In this document: piece by piece, positions 36,546 to 44,928 of the stretch
Position numbering within the stretch: the stretch's first letter is position 1
Layout: each line of letters starts with the position of its first letter
Assembly: GCF_016863495.1 (NCBI RefSeq)
Contig: NZ_BOOZ01000007.1
Coordinates: 186,001-250,000 of the forward strand
Direction: 5' to 3'
DNA from: Micromonospora andamanensis
Lineage (GTDB): Bacteria > Actinomycetota > Actinomycetes > Mycobacteriales > Micromonosporaceae
DNA: 64,000 bases
Position numbers and translations under genes: made by a program
Notes under the pieces: model-generated
The model's database searches: none
Seen by the model: the letters and a program-made list of their open reading frames with translations, nothing else
What the model was told of the DNA's origin: nothing

Positions 36546-38078
36546 TCAGACCGGGGTGACGCCGTGCCGTCGTCGGGAGAAGTGCCGCTGCTTGCCCCGG
36601 GCGGCGGCGAACCGCCGCACCAGTTCGGTACGCAGCTCGTGCGGCTCGACGATCGCGTCGACCACAAGTTCGCTGGCCAGCCGCACGACGTCGATGTCCC
36701 GCTCGTACTCCTCGCGCCGGGCGGCGACGAACGCGGCCCGCTCGGCCTCGTCCTCGATCGCGGCGATCTTGTTGGCGTAGACGGCGTTCACCGCGGCCTC
36801 CGCGCCCATCACCGCGATCTTCGCGGTGGGCAGCGCGATCGTGGCGTCCGGCTCGAAGCCCGGCCCGGCCATCGCGTAGAGCCCGGCGCCGTACGCCTTC
36901 CGCACCACCACGCAGATCTTGGGTACGGTCGCCTCGGAGATCGCGGTGATCATCTTCGCGCCGTGCCGGATGATGCCCTGCTTCTCCACAGCGCTGCCGA
37001 CCATGAACCCGGGCACGTCGCTCAGGAACAGCAGCGGCACGTTGAACGCGTCGCAGAGCTGCACGAAACGGGTCGCCTTGTCGGCCGAGTCGACGAAGAG
37101 CACCCCACCCTTGAACATCGAGTTGTTGCCGACCACGCCGACGACCTCGCCGTTGAGCCGGCCGAAGCCGATGGTCAGCTCCTTGGCCCAGAGTGCCTGG
37201 ATCTCGAAGAAGCTCTCCTCGTCGAGCAGGCCCTTGACGTACCGCCGCATGTCGAACGCCTGGCGCTCGCTCGCCGGCACCAGCGCGGCGAGGTCGGCCT
37301 TGGCCGGCGCCTCGGCGGCCTGGGCGGTGGGAGGCTGCTGGGACCAGTTCGCCGGCAGGTACGACAGGTAGCGCTTGACCACGTCGAGCGCCTCGGCCTC
37401 GGACTTGCAGAGGAAGTGCCCGACGCCGGACTCGGCGCAGTGCACCCGTGCCCCACCCATCGCTTCGAGGGTGGTCTTCTCGCCGGTGACCATCTCGACC
37501 ATCCGGTCCGACCCCAGATACATGCTGGCGTTGCCTTCGACCATGGCGACCACGTCGCAGAACGCCGGAATGTACGCCCCGCCGGCCGCGCTCGGCCCGA
37601 ACAGCGCGCAGACCTGCGGGATCGAGCCGGAGGCGCGTACCTGATTCCAAAAGATCTTGCCGGCGCCGCGCCGGCCGGGGAACAGCTCGACCTGGTCGGT
37701 GATCCGGGCCCCGGCCGAGTCGACCAGGTAGACCATCGGGACACCCGTGTCGTACGCCCGCTCGATGATCCGGATGATCTTCTCTACGGTGCGGGCACCC
37801 CAGCTACCGGCCTTGACCGTGGAGTCGTTTGCCATCAGGCAGACCTGGCGACCGTCGATGGTGGCGGTACCGGTGACCACGCCGTCGGCCGGCAGTCCCT
37901 CGGCGAGGGCGTTGGCGTAGAGGCCGTCCTCGACGAAGCTGCCCTCGTCGACGAGCAGCGCGACCCGCTCCCGGGCGAACAGTTTGCCCTTCGCCGCATT
38001 CGCCGCGTGGTACTTCTCCGCGCCGCCGGCCCGGACCCGCTTGCGCAGCTGCTCCAGCGCCTCACCGTCGAGCGTCAC
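36546..38078 (-). CDS. Acyl-CoA carboxylase beta subunit (methylcrotonyl-CoA type)
   Basis: The 510-residue carboxyltransferase has both crotonase-like halves: N-terminal YLVDSAGARI and PSAAGGAYIPAFCD, and C-terminal FLSDVPGFMVG and KAYGAGLYAMAGPG. The beta subunit moves CO2 from carboxybiotin to the acyl-CoA. Gene neighbours suggest 3-methylcrotonyl-CoA. GTG at 38078 is preceded by GAGGGGG. A 10-bp palindrome in its promoter suggests TetR control. Confidence 0.9.
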   Translation of the reverse strand: MTLDGEALEQLRKRVRAGGAEKYHAANAAKGKLFARERVALLVDEGSFVEDGLYANALAEGLPADGVVTGTATIDGRQVCLMANDSTVKAGSWGARTVEKIIRIIERAYDTGVPMVYLVDSAGARITDQVELFPGRRGAGKIFWNQVRASGSIPQVCALFGPSAAGGAYIPAFCDVVAMVEGNASMYLGSDRMVEMVTGEKTTLEAMGGARVHCAESGVGHFLCKSEAEALDVVKRYLSYLPANWSQQPPTAQAAEAPAKADLAALVPASERQAFDMRRYVKGLLDEESFFEIQALWAKELTIGFGRLNGEVVGVVGNNSMFKGGVLFVDSADKATRFVQLCDAFNVPLLFLSDVPGFMVGSAVEKQGIIRHGAKMITAISEATVPKICVVVRKAYGAGLYAMAGPGFEPDATIALPTAKIAVMGAEAAVNAVYANKIAAIEDEAERAAFVAARREEYERDIDVVRLASELVVDAIVEPHELRTELVRRFAAARGKQRHFSRRRHGVTPV

Positions 38079-38136
38079 GCCGCCCCCTCGCCGCCTTCCC
38101 GCCGCCGCCACTCCGGCACGGGGACCAACCAGCCTG

Positions 38137-38146
38137 AACGATCGTT
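38137..38146. promoter_or_regulatory. Palindrome AACGATCGTT upstream of the carboxylase beta gene
   Basis: A perfect 10-bp palindrome about 60 bp upstream of the GTG abuts a GATAACCT stretch that could be the -10 box on the minus strand. It is a candidate operator for the TetR protein encoded at the other end of the cluster. Confidence 0.45.
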
Positions 38147-38286
38147 AGGTTATCGCATCGCGGCCCGCACCGGCGACTCCCCGCCCGGAGCGCCTGATCT
38201 GGGCACCGTCCCGAGGAGCGGATATTGATCGATCCGCGGCAGGTGGACCGATATCCTGACCGCCGATCTCCGCGAATGAGGAACAG

Positions 38287-39597
38287 ATGGATGAGTTCGC
38301 CTACCGCGACGGTTCACTGCACTGCGAAGGGGTGCCGCTGACCTCGGTGGCCGAGCAGTTCGGCACACCCACGTACGTGTACTCCGCGAGCACCCTGATC
38401 GATCACTACCGCCGCTTCGCGAAGGCGTTCGACGCGATCAATCCGTTGATCTGTTTCTCGGCGAAGGCGTTGAGCAACGTGCACCTGCTCCGGCTGCTCG
38501 GCCGGGAGGGAGCCGGCGTCGACGCGGTCAGCGGCGGTGAGCTGCATCGGGCGATGCTGGCCGGGATCGACCCGGAGCGCACGGTGCTGGCGGGGGTGGG
38601 CAAGTCGGAGACCGAGCTTCGGGAGGCGGTCCGCCGCGACATCCGGTGCGTGAACGTCGAGTCCGAGGCCGAGGTGGAGCTGCTCGCCCGGATCGCCCGG
38701 CAGGAGGGCAGGCGGCCCCGGCTGGCGATCCGGGTCAACCCGGACGTCGCACCGGACGAGCGCACCCCGGCACGTACCACCACCGGCACCCGGGGTGGGA
38801 AGTTCGGCGTGGACATCGACCGCGCGGCGATGCTCTTCACCCGCGCCGCCGCCGACGAGGCGCTGCGGGTCGAGGGTTTCCACGTGCACCTCGGCAGCCC
38901 GATCTTCGACCCGCAGGTGTATGCCACAGCCATCGACCGCCTGCTCGCCCTGGTGGCGTCGCTGGAGCAGGCCGGACACCGGATCACCACGCTGAACCTC
39001 GGCGGCGGCTTCCCCGCCGAGTACCTCGACCGCACCGCGCCGAGCTGGGACGACTTCGCCGAGGTCATCATCGCCCGGATGGCCGGCTTCACCAACCGTG
39101 GCGGGCAGGTGATCTTCGAGCCGGGCCGCACGATCGCCGCGAACGCCGGTGTCCTGATCAGCACCGTCCGGTACCTCAAGCAGGCCGGCGAGCGGCAGCT
39201 CGCGGTGCTCGACGCCGGCATGACTCACCTGGCCCGGGCGGCGTTGTACGACAGCTACCACTTCATCTGGCCGCTCCAGCCCCCGGCGGAGGCGACACCT
39301 GTCTCCCGGGACGTGTCGGGGCTGACCGGGCTGACCGACTACGACGTGGTGGGCCCGATCTGCGAGTCGAGCGATTACCTGGCACGAGCCCGGTCGCTGC
39401 CCGAGCTGGCGGCCGGCGCCCACCTGGCGATCTTCACCGCCGGGGCCTACGGCATGACGATGACGAGCAACTACAACAGTCAGCAGCGGCCCGCCGAGGT
39501 GCTCGTCCAGGGCGACCAGGTACGGCTGATCCGGCGGCGGGAGACCTACGACGACCTGGTGGCCCTGGAACTGCTGGACGAGGTCGACGGCCGGTAG
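38287..39597 (+). CDS. lysA: Diaminopimelate decarboxylase (PLP-dependent)
   Basis: This fold-type III decarboxylase has 436 residues. PLP would bind Lys60 (CFSAKALSN). Other hallmarks are HVHLGSPI, LNLGGGFPAEY, FEPGRTIAANAG and the second-site GPICESSDYLA with the catalytic Cys. It makes lysine from meso-diaminopimelate. Some paralogues act on other D-amino-acid substrates, and this copy sits alone in a leucine-catabolism cluster on the opposite strand, so a second lysA elsewhere would not be surprising. AGGAAC lies just before the ATG. Confidence 0.88.
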   Translation: MDEFAYRDGSLHCEGVPLTSVAEQFGTPTYVYSASTLIDHYRRFAKAFDAINPLICFSAKALSNVHLLRLLGREGAGVDAVSGGELHRAMLAGIDPERTVLAGVGKSETELREAVRRDIRCVNVESEAEVELLARIARQEGRRPRLAIRVNPDVAPDERTPARTTTGTRGGKFGVDIDRAAMLFTRAAADEALRVEGFHVHLGSPIFDPQVYATAIDRLLALVASLEQAGHRITTLNLGGGFPAEYLDRTAPSWDDFAEVIIARMAGFTNRGGQVIFEPGRTIAANAGVLISTVRYLKQAGERQLAVLDAGMTHLARAALYDSYHFIWPLQPPAEATPVSRDVSGLTGLTDYDVVGPICESSDYLARARSLPELAAGAHLAIFTAGAYGMTMTSNYNSQQRPAEVLVQGDQVRLIRRRETYDDLVALELLDEVDGR

Positions 39598-39634
39598 CCG
39601 GGCCGCGCCCAGCCGACCCGGTCTCCGCGGCCAG

Positions 39635-39654
39635 CCGGACAGCGCCGTGTCCGG
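39635..39654. terminator. Hairpin between convergent lysA and HMG-CoA lyase genes
   Basis: CCGGACA and TGTCCGG flank a 6-nt loop, within the 58-bp space between the two stop codons. Confidence 0.6.
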
Positions 39655-39655
39655 G

Positions 39656-40567
39656 TCAGGCGGAGAGCGCGGTGAGGCGGGATCGCGGCCCGGCGCGCAG
39701 CACCCCGGAGGGAAGGCTGCGGCCGGTCAGCTCCTCGGCCAGCTCGGCCACCTCGATCAGGGCGTCCAGGTCGATCCCGGTGTCGATGCCCATGTCGTGC
39801 AGCATGTGCACCGCCTCCTCGGTGGCCAGGTTCCCGCTGGCCCCGGGCGCGTACGGGCAGCCGCCGAGACCGCCGACACTCGCGTCGAACTCGGTCACCC
39901 CGAGTTCCAGCGCGGTCAGCAGGTTGGCCAGCGCGGTACCCCGGGTGTTGTGGAAGTGCAGCAGCACCGGCACCTCCGCGTTGCGGTCGCGTACCGCGGT
40001 GAGCAGGTCACGGACGCGTCGGGGCGTACCCATGCCAGTCGTGTCGCCGAACGCGACGCGGTCGGCGCCGTCGCGGACCACCCGGTCCACGATGGCGGCC
40101 ACCCGCGCCGGATCGGTGTCGCCCTCGTACGGGCAGCCGAAGCTGGTCGCGACAATCACCTCGGCGCTGGCACCGGCGCCGTGCAACAGGTCGATCAACT
40201 CGGCGATGTCGTCGAGTGACTCGTCGGTGGAGCGGTTGACGTTGCGCCGGTTGTGCGTGTCGCTTGCCGAGACGACCACCTCGATCTCGGTGAAGCCGGC
40301 GGCCAGGGCCCGCTGCGCGCCGCGCGTGTTCGGCACCAGCGCCGAGTAACGCACCCCGTCGACCCGCTGCGCCCGTCGCCACACCTCGTCGGCGTCGGCC
40401 ATCTGCGGAATCGCCCTGGGGTGCACGAACGACACCGCCTCGATCCGTCGTACCCCCGTGCGCGAGAGCGCGTCGAGCAGCCGCACCTTGGCGTCGGTGG
40501 GGATCGGTGCCTCGTTCTGCAACCCGTCGCGCGGCCCGACCTCACGAATGGACACGTACCCCGCCAT
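39656..40567 (-). CDS. Hydroxymethylglutaryl-CoA lyase
   Basis: The 303-residue TIM-barrel lyase has the N-terminal REVGPRDGLQNE, the family signature VGGLGGCPYAPGASGN with the catalytic Cys, and HFHNTRG for metal binding. It splits HMG-CoA into acetoacetate and acetyl-CoA, the last step of leucine breakdown, consistent with the carboxylase and dehydrogenase nearby. ATG at 40567 or the in-frame GTG six nt earlier could start it. It lies downstream of the biotin carboxylase gene with an intergenic repeat between them. Confidence 0.93.
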   Translation of the reverse strand: MAGYVSIREVGPRDGLQNEAPIPTDAKVRLLDALSRTGVRRIEAVSFVHPRAIPQMADADEVWRRAQRVDGVRYSALVPNTRGAQRALAAGFTEIEVVVSASDTHNRRNVNRSTDESLDDIAELIDLLHGAGASAEVIVATSFGCPYEGDTDPARVAAIVDRVVRDGADRVAFGDTTGMGTPRRVRDLLTAVRDRNAEVPVLLHFHNTRGTALANLLTALELGVTEFDASVGGLGGCPYAPGASGNLATEEAVHMLHDMGIDTGIDLDALIEVAELAEELTGRSLPSGVLRAGPRSRLTALSA

Positions 40568-40654
40568 CTCCACCACCCACCCAACTGTGACACGTACCTG
40601 TCGCCAACACCCCAGCATGTCACACCCCACCCCCACCCCACCTCCCCCGGCGAC

Positions 40655-40710
40655 CATGAAGTTGTTGCCGCGACACGCCGGAGCGGACGACAACAACTTC
40701 ATGATCAACG
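40655..40710. repeat. Intergenic inverted repeat, copy A
   Basis: CATGAAGTTGTTG (40655-40667) and its exact complement (40691-40703) flank a 23-nt loop. The right arm continues into ATGATCAACG, as in copies B and C. It is preceded by a C-rich run (40621-40650) and followed by a G-rich run (40711-40735). It lies between the biotin carboxylase stop and the HMG-CoA lyase start. Confidence 0.75.
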
Positions 40711-40732
40711 AGGAAAGAGGGGGAGGGGACGG

Positions 40733-42070
40733 TCAGCGGAGGCGGGAGACGATGCCTGTGTCGTAGTTGCCGGAGAGGAATTCCTGGTTCTCCAGGAGGT
40801 CGGTGAAGAAGGGGAGGTTGTTCTTGGGGCCGGACAGGTGGAAGGCGGCTACTGCGGTGCGGGCGCGGGCGATGGCCTCGGTTCGGTCTGCGCCGTGCAC
40901 GATCAGCTTCGCCATCAGGCTGTCGTAGAACGGGGTGACGGTGTTCCCCTCGACGTAGCCGGAGTCGACGCGTACCCCGTCGCCGGTCGGCTCCACCCAG
41001 GTCTTGATCGTTCCGGGGCCGGGCAGGAACCGTTTCGGGTCCTCGGCGTTGACCCGCAGCTCGATGGCGTGGCCACGCGGGGTCAGCGCCTCCGGGTCGA
41101 AGGTCGGCGGCAGGCCGACGGCCACCCGCAGTTGCTCCTCCACCAGGTCGATGCCGTACACCAGTTCGGTCACCGGGTGCTCCACCTGGAGCCGGGTGTT
41201 CATCTCCAGGAAGAAGAACTCCCCGGAGGCCGGATCGAGCAGGCACTCGACAGTGCCCGCGTTGCGGTAGTCGACCGCCTCGCCCGCCCGCACGGCGGCG
41301 GCCAGCAGACGGGCGCGCAGTTCCGGCGAGACCGCCGGGGAGGGCGACTCCTCCACCAGCTTCTGGTTGCGCCGCTGCACCGAGCACTCCCGCTCGCCAA
41401 GCGCCAGCACCCGGCCGTCGGCCAGGCCGAGGATCTGCACCTCGACGTGCCGCACCCGGGGGAAGTAGCGCTCCAGCAGCACCGAGCCGTCGCCGAACAT
41501 CCGCTCCGCGAAAGCCCGCACCTTGTCGTACTCGGTGCGCAGCGCGGCCTCGTCGACAGCCACGCCCATGCCCATGCCCCCGCCACCGGCGGCGGCCTTC
41601 ACCATCACCGGATAGCCGATCCCGGCCGCCGCCGCGACCGCCGCCGCCAGGTCCGCCGCCGGCTCGGTGGTCCCGGCCGCCACCGGCACGCCGGCCGCCG
41701 CCATCAGGTTCCGCGCATTGATCTTGTCGCCCATCGCGCTTATCGCGTCCGCGCCGGGCCCGACCCAGATCAGGCCGCTGGCCTCGACGGTACGGGCGAA
41801 GTCGGCGTTCTCCGACAGGAAGCCGTAACCGGGGTGGATCGCCTGCGCACCTGTCGACCGGGCGGCGGCGAGGATCGCCTCGGTGTTGCGGTAGCTCTGC
41901 GCCGGGTTGGCCGGGCCGACGCAGACGGCCTCGTCGGCCTCGGCGACGAACGGCAGGTCGGCGTCGGCCTCCGAGTGCACCGCGATCGCCCGCACCCCGA
42001 GCCGCCGGGCGGTACGGATGATCCGGCGGGCGATCTCGCCCCGGTTGGCGACCAGCAGCGACTCGATCAT
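40733..42070 (-). CDS. Biotin carboxylase subunit without carrier domain
   Basis: The 445-residue protein is a complete biotin carboxylase: LLVANRGEIARRIIRTARRL, the ATP-grasp glycine loop KAAAGGGGMGMG, ECSVQRRNQK and FLEMNTRLQVEHPVTE. It stops at the end of the BC domain. Acyl-CoA carboxylase alpha chains of this type in actinobacteria usually continue for another ~200 residues to a biotinyl domain with an MKM motif; none is visible here or elsewhere in the window. A separate BCCP must exist if it is active. GGAGG precedes the ATG. Confidence 0.9.
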   Translation of the reverse strand: MIESLLVANRGEIARRIIRTARRLGVRAIAVHSEADADLPFVAEADEAVCVGPANPAQSYRNTEAILAAARSTGAQAIHPGYGFLSENADFARTVEASGLIWVGPGADAISAMGDKINARNLMAAAGVPVAAGTTEPAADLAAAVAAAAGIGYPVMVKAAAGGGGMGMGVAVDEAALRTEYDKVRAFAERMFGDGSVLLERYFPRVRHVEVQILGLADGRVLALGERECSVQRRNQKLVEESPSPAVSPELRARLLAAAVRAGEAVDYRNAGTVECLLDPASGEFFFLEMNTRLQVEHPVTELVYGIDLVEEQLRVAVGLPPTFDPEALTPRGHAIELRVNAEDPKRFLPGPGTIKTWVEPTGDGVRVDSGYVEGNTVTPFYDSLMAKLIVHGADRTEAIARARTAVAAFHLSGPKNNLPFFTDLLENQEFLSGNYDTGIVSRLR

Positions 42071-42196
42071 GGTTCCTCCGAGCGTTCCATCTTGTGGGAC
42101 GCGGGCTAGCCAATCACGTCGTACCGGACCCGAGAAAGACCCCCTGCCGTCGGCTCAACCTGAGCAGCGCCACCAGCCTGACGCTCGTGGCGACGG

Positions 42197-42823
42197 TCAG
42201 GCGGGCTGGGTGGGGGCGAGCAGCGCGGCAAGCGTGGCGGCCCGCAGCAGCTCGGCCCGCCGCCTGTGGTCGACCTCGCCGCCGAGGAACGGGGTGGAGT
42301 TCATCAGGCCGAACGCGGCGTGTGCCAGCACCCGCGCCTCACCGTCGGGCAGCCCCGGGTGCAGGGCGGTCAGCACGGTGACCCACTCCTCGACGTAGAG
42401 CCGCTGGAGTCGGCGGATGCGCCGCCGGGGCTCCTCCGGCATCCGGTCCAGCTCGTGCAGGTGCAGTGCGATGACTGCCGGGTTGGCGAGCGCGAAGTCG
42501 ACGTGGAAGTCGATGAGCGACTCCAGGGCGGCGCGCGGGTCGCCGGGATGGGCGCCGGAGCGCTGCTGGCCGCCGTCGAGCAGCCCCTCGCTGACCGGCG
42601 TCAGCGCGGCGACGAGCATCGCCTCCTTGCCGGCGAAGTGGTGGTAGAGCGCCGGGCCGGTGACACCGGCAGCCGCGCCGATGTCGTCCATCGATACGCC
42701 GTGGTAGCCCCGGGAGGCGAACAGACCCACCGCGATCTCGAGAATCTCGTCCTTGCGGGATCGGCGTCGTCCCGCCCCCGTGGCCCCGCCGTTCGCGCCG
42801 CGGGCCTGCTGCTCCACCGTCAC
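42197..42823 (-). CDS. TetR family regulator of the acyl-CoA carboxylase cluster
   Basis: The 208-residue protein has a TetR N-terminal helix-turn-helix (about residues 24-70: DEILEIAVGLFASRGYHGVSMDDIGAAAGVTGPALYHHF in segments) and an effector-binding alpha-helical C-terminal domain. It stands at the head of the catabolic genes and is oriented with them, so it probably responds to an acyl-CoA intermediate. The GTG lacks an SD but follows a TACGCT box by 6 nt. Confidence 0.9.
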   Translation of the reverse strand: MTVEQQARGANGGATGAGRRRSRKDEILEIAVGLFASRGYHGVSMDDIGAAAGVTGPALYHHFAGKEAMLVAALTPVSEGLLDGGQQRSGAHPGDPRAALESLIDFHVDFALANPAVIALHLHELDRMPEEPRRRIRRLQRLYVEEWVTVLTALHPGLPDGEARVLAHAAFGLMNSTPFLGGEVDHRRRAELLRAATLAALLAPTQPA

Positions 42824-42835
42824 CGGGCCAGCGTA
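42821..42835 (-). promoter_or_regulatory. TACGCT -10 box 6 nt before GTG (leaderless tetR)
   Basis: On the minus strand TACGCT (42835-42830) is followed after GGCCCG by the start codon. Confidence 0.55.
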
Positions 42836-42898
42836 GACCCGGGTGTCGACAGCGCGGGTCCGTGGTTACCCGTCAGTCCGATTGCCGGGAACTGTGAC

Positions 42899-44050
42899 TC
42901 ACATCGGGCGCTGGTTGAGGCCGGAGAGCCGCAGCGCGATCCGGTGCCGTACCGGCGGCAGCACCGAGATCAGGCGCAACAGCACGTCCCGGGCCGGCCG
43001 GGCGGCCGGCGGCACGGTGGCCAGGCGGGTCAGCCGGTCGGCAAACCCGGCCACCTCGTGGGCGAGCGGGCGACGTCGGGCCGCGTACTCGTCCAGTCGG
43101 GTCTCGGCGGCCCCGGCGAACACGTCGGCGAGGGTGTCACCGAGGTCGACGGCGTCGCTGATGCCGAGGTTCATGCCCTGCCCGCCGGCCGGGCTGTGCA
43201 CGTGTCCGGCGTCGCCGGCCAGCAGCACCGGCCCGGAGCGGAACGTCCCGGCGACCCGGCGGTGCAACCGGAACCGCGAGGACCAGAGCACCTCGCGCAC
43301 CTGGTCCGGCCGCTGCCGCGGGCCACGCTCGTCGAGCAGTCGTTGCAGGTAGGCCGCGTCCGGCTCGGCCGGCGGATCGGTGACGGTGGCGACCAGGCGT
43401 ACCCGCCCGTCGGGCAGCGGCGCCCAGACCAGTGGCCCACCCCGGGCGAGGAAGATCGACGCGCCGTCGCGCGGCAGGCCGCTGTCCACGCGTACGTCGG
43501 CAAGCACGAACGACTCCTCGGAGCCCGCCGGCCCGGTGAACGTGATGCCGGCCAGCTCACGGACTGTGCTGTTGATGCCGTCGGCACCTGTCACCCACCG
43601 GGCGCGCACGGTCGTGCCGTCGAAGTCAGCCACCGCGCCCTCGCCGTCGAGGTGCAGGCCGGTGAGTCGGTACGGGCGCAGCACCCGTACCCCGGCGTCG
43701 GCCAGCCGGTCGGTGAGCACCTCCTCGGTCACCGACTGGGAGACCATCAGCGCGTACCGGTGGTGGCTGGGCAGCCCGCCGAACGGCACTGTGACGAGCA
43801 CCCGGTCCCGGTCGCGGACGCTGAACCGGGCCGACCGCAGCCCTCGGGCCACAAGCGCCTCGCCGACTCCGATCCGGTCGAGCACCTCAAGGGTGTACGC
43901 GTGCACGACAGCGGCCCGCGAGGTCACCGCAGGTGTCTCCCGCTTGTCGACAACTGTCACCTCGACCCCGCGCCGGGCCAGGGTGAGTGCGGCGGTGAGC
44001 CCGGTCGGGCCCGCGCCGACGACCAGGACGTCCGTACGTTCGGGCAGCAT
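42899..44050 (-). CDS. FAD-dependent aromatic monooxygenase (PHBH family)
   Basis: The 383-residue flavoprotein hydroxylase has the ADP-binding VLVVGAGPTGLTAAL, the GADGINSTVRE segment (DG fingerprint) and the FAD-ribityl motif LLAGDAGHVHSPAGGQGMNLG. It is slightly shorter than class A hydroxylases with a C-terminal thioredoxin-like domain. The substrate is unknown. GAGGAGG precedes the ATG. It diverges from a tetR gene, and a 30-bp palindrome sits in its promoter, so it is probably repressed and substrate-induced. Confidence 0.9.
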   Translation of the reverse strand: MLPERTDVLVVGAGPTGLTAALTLARRGVEVTVVDKRETPAVTSRAAVVHAYTLEVLDRIGVGEALVARGLRSARFSVRDRDRVLVTVPFGGLPSHHRYALMVSQSVTEEVLTDRLADAGVRVLRPYRLTGLHLDGEGAVADFDGTTVRARWVTGADGINSTVRELAGITFTGPAGSEESFVLADVRVDSGLPRDGASIFLARGGPLVWAPLPDGRVRLVATVTDPPAEPDAAYLQRLLDERGPRQRPDQVREVLWSSRFRLHRRVAGTFRSGPVLLAGDAGHVHSPAGGQGMNLGISDAVDLGDTLADVFAGAAETRLDEYAARRRPLAHEVAGFADRLTRLATVPPAARPARDVLLRLISVLPPVRHRIALRLSGLNQRPM

Positions 44051-44071
44051 GACGACCTCCTCGGAGGGGAT

Positions 44072-44101
44072 GCCAACAAGTGTTGGCCAACGCTTGTTGG
44101 C
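44072..44101. promoter_or_regulatory. 30-bp palindromic TetR operator
   Basis: The arms GCCAACAAG/CTTGTTGGC enclose GTTGGCCAAC, with only one T/G position breaking perfect symmetry. A further half-site CCGTTGGC lies at about 44137-44143. It lies between the divergent monooxygenase and tetR genes, next to the monooxygenase ribosome site. Confidence 0.85.
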
Positions 44102-44144
44102 AACGTTAGGCCGCCCCGGACTGGTAAGTCAACAGCCGTTGGCA

Positions 44145-44160
44145 TACGGTCGGTCACATG
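44145..44160 (+). promoter_or_regulatory. TACGGT -10 box 7 nt before ATG (leaderless tetR)
   Basis: TACGGT ends at 44150 and the ATG begins at 44158, with no SD in between. Confidence 0.5.
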
Positions 44161-44910
44161 ACGGAGGGCGTACCCGGACCGGCTCAGCAACCGCCCACGG
44201 AGCCGGCCGGCATCGGCGGACACCGCGACGCGGATCCGCCGCCGGGCGGCGGGGGCCCCAGCACGGACCCGGCGGGCGGCGGAGGACGCGAGGCGGCGCC
44301 GGCAGCGGCGGGCGGCGGAGGACGCGAGGCGGCGCCGGCAGCGGCAGGCGGCGGACGACGCAGCTCCGAGGCGACCCGCGCGGCCATCCTGCGCGCCGCC
44401 CGCGACCGCTTCGCCGCCGACGGGTACGACCGGGCGACGATCCGGGCCATCGCCGCGGAAGCGCGGATCGACCCGTCGATGGTGATGCGGTACTACGGCA
44501 GCAAGGAGAACCTGTTCGCCACGGCTGCCGAGTTCGACCTGCGGTTGCCCGACCTGAGCGACGTACCGGCCGATCGCCTCGGCACGGCGCTGGTCAGCTA
44601 CTTCTTCACCAGGTGGGAAGGGGACTCCACCCTGCCCGCGCTGCTGCGCACGGCGAGTACGAACCCGAGCGGGGCGGAGCGGGTCCGCGAAATCTTCGCC
44701 ATCCAGCTCGGCACGACGGTCCGCCAGGTGGTCGCCGACCCCGACGAGGCCCCACGGCGCGCCGGCCTGGTTGCCAGCCAACTCCTCGGCGTAGCCCTGA
44801 CCCGCTACGTCCTGCGCCTACCCCCGGTTGTCGACATCTCCCCCGCCGAGCTGATCGACTGGCTGGCCCCCACCATCCAGCGCTACCTACGCGCCCCCGC
44901 CCCCCACTGA
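44158..44910 (+). CDS. TetR family regulator with Gly/Ala repeat head
   Basis: The protein has 250 residues. The first ~65 are low-complexity and include two exact copies of a 12-residue GGGGREAAPAAA-type unit encoded by a 36-bp tandem repeat. The TetR helix-turn-helix follows (about 72-120; ATRAAILRAARDRFAADGYD, IRAIAAEARID, MRYYGSKENLF), then an all-helical ligand domain (TetR_C TetR/AcrR-like). It likely represses the divergent monooxygenase through the 30-bp palindrome. An internal start nearer the HTH cannot be excluded. Confidence 0.88.
   Translation: MTEGVPGPAQQPPTEPAGIGGHRDADPPPGGGGPSTDPAGGGGREAAPAAAGGGGREAAPAAAGGGRRSSEATRAAILRAARDRFAADGYDRATIRAIAAEARIDPSMVMRYYGSKENLFATAAEFDLRLPDLSDVPADRLGTALVSYFFTRWEGDSTLPALLRTASTNPSGAERVREIFAIQLGTTVRQVVADPDEAPRRAGLVASQLLGVALTRYVLRLPPVVDISPAELIDWLAPTIQRYLRAPAPH
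44271..44342 (+). repeat. 36-bp tandem repeat inside tetR
   Basis: Two identical 36-bp units (44271-44306 and 44307-44342) begin GGCGGGCGGCGGAGG; a partial, diverged third unit follows. The unit length keeps the frame, so copy number could vary without breaking the gene. Confidence 0.9.
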
Positions 44911-44928
44911 CCCCACTGACCCCACTGC

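Noticed and set aside
35155..36780. A 541-codon plus-strand frame over the acyl-CoA dehydrogenase
   Set aside because: Antisense to a gene with complete dehydrogenase motifs, with His/Gly/Arg-rich shadow composition.
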